Positions 55,636 through 64,000 of a DNA stretch of 64,000 nucleotides are shown here, in pieces. A program made the position numbers and the translations under genes. The notes beneath the pieces are model-generated. The model saw only the letters and a program-made list of their open reading frames with translations, had not been told where the DNA came from and did not search any database. The DNA is from Steinernema hermaphroditum. Its lineage: Eukaryota; Nematoda; Chromadorea; Rhabditida; Steinernematidae. The stretch is taken from NCBI GenBank assembly GCA_030435675.1, contig CM059624.1, positions 15,400,769 to 15,464,768 on the forward strand, given 5' to 3'. Numbering within the stretch: position 1 is the first letter of the stretch; every line of letters starts with the position of its first letter.

Positions 55636-57993
55636 TTGTTTTTGACTGCAAGAGACTTTGTTATGCCACAGATAAAGCAATATCACACAACAGTTGTCTG
55701 CCTTTTTCTTCGGCACGGGTTAGGGTTCATTTGGTCGGTATCCATAGTTTCTTGTTTGTTCACGTCGATGTGTGGTTGTGTTAAGGGCTTCGTTTTTGCA
55801 CATTTATCTAGTACATGAGAAGTATTTCAAGAATTAAGTGTTTCAGACATGCTCGGAAAATGTTTGTTGTTTGAAATGATTTGCTCCGTAGGTGGTCTTA
55901 TCTGGATTAAACCGAAAAGAAGTGGTATCGTCTGCGAGTGAATCGTCTCCATCCCCTTGTTTGCTTCAACCTGACCCTTTTCATAGTAGACAGACAGTCT
56001 GTCTACACCTGCATCATTTGCAACCAGATACGTGAAATCACCCTAAACGGGACTTCGCAACTTTTATTTTATCGTTCATCTCGCTTTTTCACTGGATCTC
56101 GTGCGATGATTGACACTCGCTCGCCGGTTTCTTTGCTCTGCTTGAAATTGGCGCGGTGCGCTCTTTTAATCTAGCGTTTAATCTTGTCTCCGATTCCCAT
56201 GATCGATTATCTTTTTTCTGTTCCAGTGAGTTTATCGGCTTGTAAGGTACAGAATTTCTGCAGATTTCGGTTCCTTGTGCAAATTGGCTTTGTGTTTCCG
56301 ATCACTTTTCTGCTCGCGGCACACGATCTTTGATGTGATTGCTCGGAAAGCTTCTTTTGACTTTGAATGTTAAATGATGCCTTTCAGCCGGTCAGTCACT
56401 TGCAAATCCGTTCTATGAAAAAGACACTTTGGAATAACGACCGCGGAACCAAGTAACCGTGCAGCGGTGAAACGACTGACTTTGCTGATCTGAAACTTTT
56501 ATGAATTTGGCATTCTTGCGCATAAGAAGTTTTCGAGAAATGCCTTTGAATGTTATCAACTTGCGTAACATGGCAGATTGCGACCAATTATATCAGTTGA
56601 GTGTTGTTCTGTATTCGGCTCCTCATCGTTTGTTGAGTGCAAGCAAACATTGTTCTGGTTTTGTCAATTACCAAAATTTTAGTTGCTCGTTCTCGATCTT
56701 GCATCGCTGTTGTTCCGTGTTGCATTGCTTGTTTCCAGCTAGTGACTATTAGCATTGTGTTTCCGTCAGCCTTCTCTTTTCTGAGATTGCGTGTTACAGC
56801 TGTTCAACAATCTGCTCGGATTACAGTTTCGCGCAATCTTCATCCACTTACAAAGTCAAAGTGTTGTTGAACAATTTGCCGGTCCGTTGTTGGTTTACAA
56901 ACGGGTGATAGATAACATGACCCGTTTGAAAATTCGTTTTATCCATCAGCGTGCTCGGTGACCTCATAACGTTCGGTTCTGCTCCTGCGCATTTTGAGAT
57001 TGATATGTATCCTTCACACCTTTCTCCCGCGATTTAACACTTGCATTTGTCTCTGCAATATGCTCGTGTCTACTTTCCTGTGTCTACTTCAGTTTCGCGT
57101 CCGTGCCTCTTCACTTTTTTTCTACGTTTATTGAGTGATGGTCGAAATCTTCATTTCAGTTATGCCTCTTCTTGCAACGATTCGAAACTGGGTGGTGGGC
57201 GATACGTCAAGGAACTACAAGGTTGTGCCACAAGACAGTATGCGTGAGCGGAGCCATTCGTCGCCGAACACGTCCTCCTCTGGTAAGTGAGTTGCCCTCG
57301 CTGGCTCTCTTTCTAATTAGCATAAAAACCGCGGGAGGAGTTTCGATTGGGGGTAATTTTCGATCGCCGCGCGCCGCTGCTGACCGTTGTTCTATTGAAG
57401 GGTTAGCGACTCATGTCTTTGATATATGATCTATTGTGGTGTGGAGTACGCGGGTCTTTTTTCCGCTTTTTACCCTTAGTGTCTTTCAATGACGACTACG
57501 CCCCTCCTGCGTGATGCCTATGGGAAAGTGCTGAAACGCGTGATTGATTCAGCGCCGCACCTCCACCCGAGGAGGCGACAGTGACTCGTCTTTTCCGTTT
57601 TAACCCCATTATCGGCCGCCGTGTTAGACGGTGTTTACCAAACTGTAAGAGTATTGTTTTTGCTCCCGCTTCCGCTGTTACACGGAAGTTGGAGTATGGC
57701 CGCGCTCGCCTCTACTCGAGTATTATAAATCTCTGTTGTAATAGTGGCCGACGGCCCTTCATCGGGAGCGCGCCCTCTTTGCATTGTGAGGTTGCTTATT
57801 GTTTCTGGTCACGCGGGCAATTGGCTGCTTACTGCTTTGATGTTCGCTGTAATTTGTCCTCCGCGTTCTTCCAAATCCAGTTTCTCCAACGCCGCTATTT
57901 CCTTCAATTTCCGTTCGCAACCATTGTTTTTCCAGTTCCTCGAACGTCTTCCCCTAATAACTATTAATTTGTCGTCAATGCTCTGTCGCCATA
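55636..57993. other. Long T-rich upstream region of the coiled-coil gene
   Basis: No protein gene is supported. It is T-rich with many short frames. A GTAAGTGAG donor at 57282 could end a 5' untranslated exon of the downstream gene. Confidence 0.45.
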
Positions 57994-60900
57994 ATGGAAT
58001 CTTCTCCTTCGACGTCGGGTCTCCGCTTTAGTCTCTCGAAGGCTTTTTTCAAGTCTCCCTGGCGATCAAAGGATGCGAATTCAAAGCGCAAGGAGACGAA
58101 CAATATTGAGAAGATGGGCTATAGCAGCACCCTAGATAGGAGCAGCAACATTGGAAACTTTTTGGATCGAAAACTGGCTAAAAGTAAATCCAGTATGGGA
58201 TTTGGCGTGTCTCGATCAGCGTCCTCGTCGGGTGCCAATGTTACTGTACACTGTTCTGGCTATTCTCAACGTCTTGGCACTGCGCCCATTCCGGCGAGGA
58301 GGGAGAGCGAATGCAGCTCTGACATATTTGCAAACAGCTATGATTATGTCTCACCAATTAACAAGAAAGATCGGAGCAAAAGTTCATCGTCCCTGTTGAA
58401 GAATACAGGTTGGTTTAAATGGCCTTGTCTGTACTTGATCTGCAAAGGGCAATTTGATCTGCCCTCAACTGTTTTAACGAGTTTTCAAACTTTTAATTGA
58501 TTAAGATCAGTCTATTAGTTGCGATGCGCAAATTTGTATGACCTTTGTGTGTGCTGAGTGGGTTAGACACGAGAGAGATTAGCCGATCAGATTAGAAATT
58601 CTCGATGGGGAGTCGGGAGTCGGGACCATAAATCATGGTAAGAGACACACTTCTGTTCACGCATGATGGCACGCTCTGTGTTTGACATTGTTTACTGTCT
58701 TCCCGCGCGCCGGTACTCTTCTGCACAGGGGACAGAACATAGACTGGTCCATTCATCATGTCTTCTTTGGGATAGCTCTGCTCAAGGTCAGGGCAATCGA
58801 TTCCGGCAGATGTTTGCTGTAGTGGTGTTTGAGTGACCGACAGGCGGACAGGCGCGTCCACTCGACGGTTATTAGCGCATCGCGGAAGCCTTTTTTGGCC
58901 AATTTTGTTAATTCAAAGGCGTAGCCCTATCTGCTCCTCTTCAACGCCGTACTTCACTCTCGTTTGAGTGGGAAGTGCCATGTTTTGCGGCGACTGGACG
59001 AAAGCCGCAGTTCGTATGTTTTTCTCCCATTCCGATGTCCAACTTGAACATTTCATTATCTTATTTGTGCTGTCTCTCAGCTGGTGGCAACCCGTTTTGG
59101 TAACTGGGTTGTGCATTTTGGCGGGGAGGTTCTCGGCCTCCTCGCTGATTTATGGACTATTTGAACGGCGAAAAATAGATGATGCCCTCGGGGAGTCCGA
59201 TCGCTACGAGGTGGAGCGCTGAGTGTGTAATTCAATGCGCTCGAGAGCGATGATGATTAAGGTGTACGCAGATTTCGTTTTTTGAAAACTTAAGTCATTA
59301 GCAGAACAGGCCGGCGGGAGGAGTCGGTGATCTTAATGGCAGCCGAGGTGGCCTGAGGCGGTGGTGGATGTGCCCGCTGCAGGTGGAAGCGATCTGGATA
59401 CCGATTACCCAATTGATTTTCAAGTGGCTTGGGTTGGCGACTTGTAAGTTTACAGCGCGGCGGCGATTGTCTGTCGGCAATCGACATATGTTGGCCAACT
59501 TATATGACCGTTATCGAACTTTTCGTTTGCGCTGCTTTGAAGCGACTTTTAGCAGACACTAAATTCTTGGCATATGTGAGTAACTAAAACCATATGGACT
59601 TATTTTGTAACAGTTTGCATAACGGCGGGTGGTTTAGACGGGGACGCTCTGCTTCATAATGGCTAGTGGAAGAATGGCTGTAACATATAGTGATCGTTTG
59701 GATGGCTAGATTTCAATTATGATAAGATATATTTTAGTGCGCCTTCGAAGTCATCATCGGAGAAACACTTCAGCTGTTGAAGGAACGGATCTGGAGAGCG
59801 AAATCGAGTGCTACAACAAGTCGCAGCCATCTAGAGTGCCCGATCAAAACCTAAATAGGTCAGATTTCGTGTTGCCTATGTGCGAATTTGACGTAAGTGA
59901 TTGAAAGATGCACCACGGGAATGATATCCTTTGTGACATTTCAGACATCTGCTATTGGGAGAGAATATGAGATTGCAAATTTGGATGATCTCCGCGGAGT
60001 TCCAGCCATTATGAACCAATCCTGCTATGCTGATCTTGCCGGGGGCGATGCGTACAGTGCTGCTACCCGTCGTGCGAGCTACACATATGTGCCGAACATC
60101 GAAACTCAGCATGTATATCAACAACACCAGGCACCGTTACCAAGGAAAGTTCCGGCTCGAGTGACCTCGTTTGAGGCCAGCGGAATATCGTCAAATGAGG
60201 AAGGCACGTCGAGTAGCCAAGATGCCACGCATCAGCCTGTTCGCGTGAAAGTGCGGCCTTCGCAAGCGGCAATGGCACGTTCAATGTCCTCGATCGGTCC
60301 ATCAACGAACCGGAATTACCACGCGGCAAGCAGTAAGCATTTCTAGTTGCTTAATTATTCATTAGGCTTGACTACGGTAGCCTTTCCCATTATCAAAATG
60401 AGCAGCCTCAGGGGCGAAGCTCGTTTACGGTGCATCCAATTTCATTTTGAATGTTTTGCGGTTTTCGGCTGTGAGTGACAGAAGACGATTTGCAATTAAA
60501 GCGAGAGAAGCAGTGGCCGGGCCTTGGGAAGGGATGACACAAGACGGCGGGCAGCTATGCAAAGGGCATAAGATTATCCCGCGCGGCGGGCCGACGGCCT
60601 TACTCCCTTCGTCTTGTGGTGCGCAGACAGACGGCCTGAACGGGACGCAACGCCTATTTTGATTATCCAATTTGTGACAGGCGGGCAGAACCCTCCGCTC
60701 TGCCGTTGCCTTCTTCCCTAATCTTCGGGCTTATCGCGGCGCTGTTGCTTTTCGCACGTCACTTTGGAAAAGTGATGATTATTGATCGCGATTTTCAATC
60801 CCCTTATCCTCAGTGTAATTTGTGAGGTTATTGTTGTCCGATTTCCCCTTTGCGCCGAGTAATTTATCAAATGTAATCCATGGGCGTATCGCTCGTATTG

Positions 60901-63900
60901 GCATAATGATTCGCATCCCTGCTGTGGTTTCGGCGCGTGCCGGCTTCATCCACTGAAGGCATGGCGAGTGAGTACACGGCGAATTTCCGTTCAATTTAGA
61001 ACGATGTTTACTCGGTGAAATTTGAGCTTTACTGACTTTCGCACGGAATCATCATTTTTCCTTGTGAGCTCTAACGTTATCATTTCAGCTCCCGGGCTTA
61101 ACAATATTGGAGAGCCGTTATCCGATGTGATGTCTCACACCGAGACATCAAATTCGTCCACCACAACGACACCCATCAACCATTTCTCATCTTCTATGAA
61201 TGGCGGGATGCGCAACTCATCGAGCTTTCAGCAGCAGCTGAAACGCCAACACATGAAGCTGAACTTATCAACGCCTGGCACTCCGATGGATGAACACTGT
61301 GCCCAGTCACAAGGGCCTTTTACCTCGTAAGTTGTTTTACTGTCACTTTGCGTATGCAGTAATTTTACTATGCCAAGTCTCTACATTAATGAAATTAGTC
61401 CCCAGAGAGTCTGAAGTGGCTGTTCTTCGGACCCTATTGACTCCTTCCGCTTTTGTATTGCCCACCCTGCTGCGCCGTAATCCCACTGTAGCCGTCCAAT
61501 TTGCATGTAAACATCTGGTGGGTTCGGGTCAACGGAGGCCGTATAACAATAGCTAGGACACGAGAAGATCTTTGCTGCGTTGTTTTGTGATTGCGTGCCC
61601 AACTGAAGACTCTTAGGACAGAAAACTCTTTCACCTTCTTTTTGCGACTGACTTTGATTGATCGGTGGGCTTAAGTTACGACTAACTTCCGCCTACTCGA
61701 CAACTAATAGCTGACATCAACCAACTAATAGTGTTATGGTTGTTTCGTGGCGCTTATGTTGCTAAACACCCTCGCTCTTTGCTCCCATCGAATTGAAACC
61801 ATATGGTGGGGTCCATTATAACGTTTTTTATTTTTGATTTGAGCGGGCGATCGAAAAGCGACAGCTGTTCCAGAGGGGCTTTACGAGATATCATGTCGCC
61901 TTTGCGACATAAACGAAGTTATTTTCTAGTTGGGCCAAGAGCTTGAAGACCCCTGGAAGTGGCATTGTTTATTGGTAGCTCCACTGGACGGCTGATGTGG
62001 TGCTTTCTTGACTGAACTAATCAGCCGACTTTTAATCACTATATTTCAGAAGCCGACGATCAAGTGCGGTTTTCGACTACAACCAAGGCGATATGCTGCA
62101 CACCGTTCCAAGTTCGACTCCTAATAAGGTTGGTTATTTGTCGATTGTGGGCGCTTTTCCCTTGGGTGTTTGATGAGAGTGTTATCCACGATCGAAATCT
62201 TCTTTTCTCCGAATTAGAAAATCCTGCGGAGATCGGATTAAAAAGGATAAGGGGACGAGAGCGATAACCATGTCGGTGTTATTCTTCTTCTTCCTCCGAC
62301 TCTGTAATGTGCAACATGTTTTCCGCCACTCTAGCGAAACTTGTGAAGTACTTCTTTTGTGTATGTTTGCTCTGTAAAAAATGGATGTCAGATCTCAGTA
62401 GCTGTCTACATGGATCGCGTACTAATCTGTTCGTTCTAGATTGCGGTTGCTCCACTTCAAAAGCCGCGTCGATCGGAAAGAGATGAACGCGAGTACTCCA
62501 CTCCGCATAGTCATCATAAGCATACTCACAGGTGTGAATATTTGTTTGAAAACCACATGTTAAGATCAATTATTTAGAAACGATCGCCGTGTGATGCCCC
62601 TGCGATCGCCTTATCAGTGCGCGAACTCTCCTTCTTCAAGCGGATCCAGCGCTCGTTCCCCTTCGGTCGGAGCACGAGTAGGCTCACCACCATCCACTCC
62701 GGTTCCTATTGATTATCCACCGTGTACGACTGCTCCTTCGAACCAGGAATTAAGCGACCGAGTGCGCTTCCTTGAGCAGATAATCACCTCTGGTGGAGTT
62801 GTACCGCCCGACGTCTCAACTTCCATGATGTTCGCTGCTGGGTCTTCGCATGCCGCTGGAACTCAAGCTAATAGAATACACCGGACGGCCCAACTAGTCG
62901 TGTCGACAACACCATCCCTCACACCCTATGCATATGCGCAGCAGCAAATTATGGCTCGGGACGTCGTAGATAAGGAGTACCAGATCGAATCGTTGAAGAA
63001 ACAGCTAGAAGTGCTGAATAAGCAAATGGAGACGAGGCAGATCCAGTTTGAGGAAGATGTCAACTCGTTCAAGAAAGAATCGGAGGATGCCCGATCTCAG
63101 CTGGTCTCTCTGAAGGCGAAAGTTGGTGATTTGGAGACTGAGAGTACTGTATATCAGCAGAAGTTGGCTCGGTCAGACCAGTCTCGGCAAGTTGCTATCG
63201 TTGAAAGCCAAGAAAAGCTTCTAGCTCAGGCACGTTCCTATTCCTGTATTCATATCACTGATATCGTTTATTTCAGGAGAAAGAATTGTCTGCATTGAGA
63301 CAAGAGCTAGCCAAGCGGGAAGAACTGGCGAACGAGTACGAGCAGATGAAGAAAGAGCGTGATTGGCTTGATAAACAAAATGCATCCTTAAGTCAGCAGC
63401 TAGACGAAACCGATGCAATTAAGAAGAAGAATGAAGTGCTACTTGATCGATTGGATGAAAAAGAAGCTCACGTCAAAGAATTAGAGGACATGATTATGGC
63501 CCTGGAAATGAAGGCCAACATGAGTCTGTCAACAAGCAGGAGTGCCCACGGATTCTTTTACGACGATGATGACGACAGCTCGATAGACCACTTGTTGCCC
63601 TCTGGAAGCGAGACACCTGTCGCTAGTACTTTTGACCTCACTGCGGCTGGAATTCACCGAGTCGCCAAGGCATGTTACTTGTTTACTTCTTGAGATGTCA
63701 ATGCACGATATTTCAGTCAGCTTCAACACATCAAATCGGATCAGAAAACAGCAGCGTATCGAATCGGCTGATTTCAAAACAGATGACACAGATGTTCACT
63801 GCTCTTTTACGCAAATCGAACGAGTGCAAGACGCTTGCACGGTGTTTGGCCGACACAGCTTCTACTGCGTTGGAAGGCAAGGAGCCGAACTTTAACCGTC

Positions 63901-64000
63901 TCCTCGGTTGCTATAGTAAGGCTCATCATATCTGAGGACGTTTATTCACTTCATTCATTTAGGTGATGTATCCGAATCGGACAGCGAAACGATCATGAAA
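57994..64000 (+). CDS. Large Ser-rich coiled-coil protein, partial (runs off the window)
   Basis: Exons 57994-58408, 59738-59892, 59945-60332, 61089-61326, 62050-62128, 62440-62531, 62578-63229, 63277-63669, 63717-63915 and 63963 onward chain in phase to more than 870 aa. The N-terminal half is low-complexity and Ser/Arg-rich (KKDRSKSSSSLLKNT; DATHQPVRVKVRPSQAAMAR), typical of phosphorylated cytoskeletal proteins. From about residue 580 it is a long heptad coiled coil (EYQIESLKKQLEVLNKQMET; ELAKREELANEYEQMKKERD; LLDRLDEKEAHVKELEDMIM). A conserved-looking segment follows (MFTALLRKSNECKTLARCLA, LEGKEPNFNRLLGCYSDVSE). I do not recognise the family; a centrosomal or cytoskeletal scaffold is only a guess. 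Introns after 63229 and 63669 use GC donors. Intron 1 is 1.3 kb. Confidence 0.75.

Overview
This is nuclear DNA from a nematode. Most introns are about 40-60 nt with GTAAGT-like donors and TTTCAG-type acceptors. Several genes (dihydropyrimidinase, EF-Ts, RPAP3-like, REEP-like) have a splice acceptor within about 20 nt of the start codon, as expected for spliced-leader addition. The protein families also fit Nematoda: a CPG4-type proteoglycan, Kunitz/cysteine-rich secreted proteins and F-box-like paralogues. I cannot name the species. A rhabditid of the Steinernema or strongylid kind is only a guess. All exon boundaries were read by eye from splice motifs and reading-frame phase; no alignment or RNA evidence was available.

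Layout. The first 40 kb is gene-poor and repeat-rich. It holds two F-box-like genes (0.7-1.6 kb and 9.5-10.4 kb, both minus), three related secreted cysteine-rich/Kunitz-type genes (2.2-3.0 kb minus, 11.9-12.6 kb plus, 28.3-32.6 kb plus), a catalytically complete dihydropyrimidinase (4.7-7.2 kb plus), a small secreted six-cysteine peptide (16.2 kb), and mitochondrial EF-Ts (24.1-25.3 kb minus). Between them lie copies of a SINE-like element of about 505 bp with 12-13 bp target duplications, long foldback elements, a perfect-arm hairpin MITE and diverged dispersed repeats. A RING protein and a Tc1/mariner remnant sit at 39.7-40.9 kb. The right third is denser: a ten-exon CPG4-like gene (45.2-50.1 kb), an RPAP3-like co-chaperone (51.6-52.5 kb), an A20/AN1 zinc-finger gene with an in-frame TAG before its conserved tail (53.2-53.7 kb, minus), a REEP-family ER-shaping protein (54.8-55.6 kb) and a large coiled-coil gene (58.0 kb to the window edge). 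Three tRNA genes are present: Thr-TGT, Thr-CGT and Gly-TCC.

The genes do not form an obvious pathway or operon. The clearest shared theme is secretion: three mosaic Kunitz/thyroglobulin/cysteine-rich proteins, the CPG4-like protein and the six-cysteine peptide. The most notable observations are the conserved AN1 tail behind a stop codon, the SINE-like family (one copy duplicates the AATAAA of the dihydropyrimidinase gene), the inverted duplication of an F-box-like gene end, a 31-nt intron, and two consecutive GC-AG introns.
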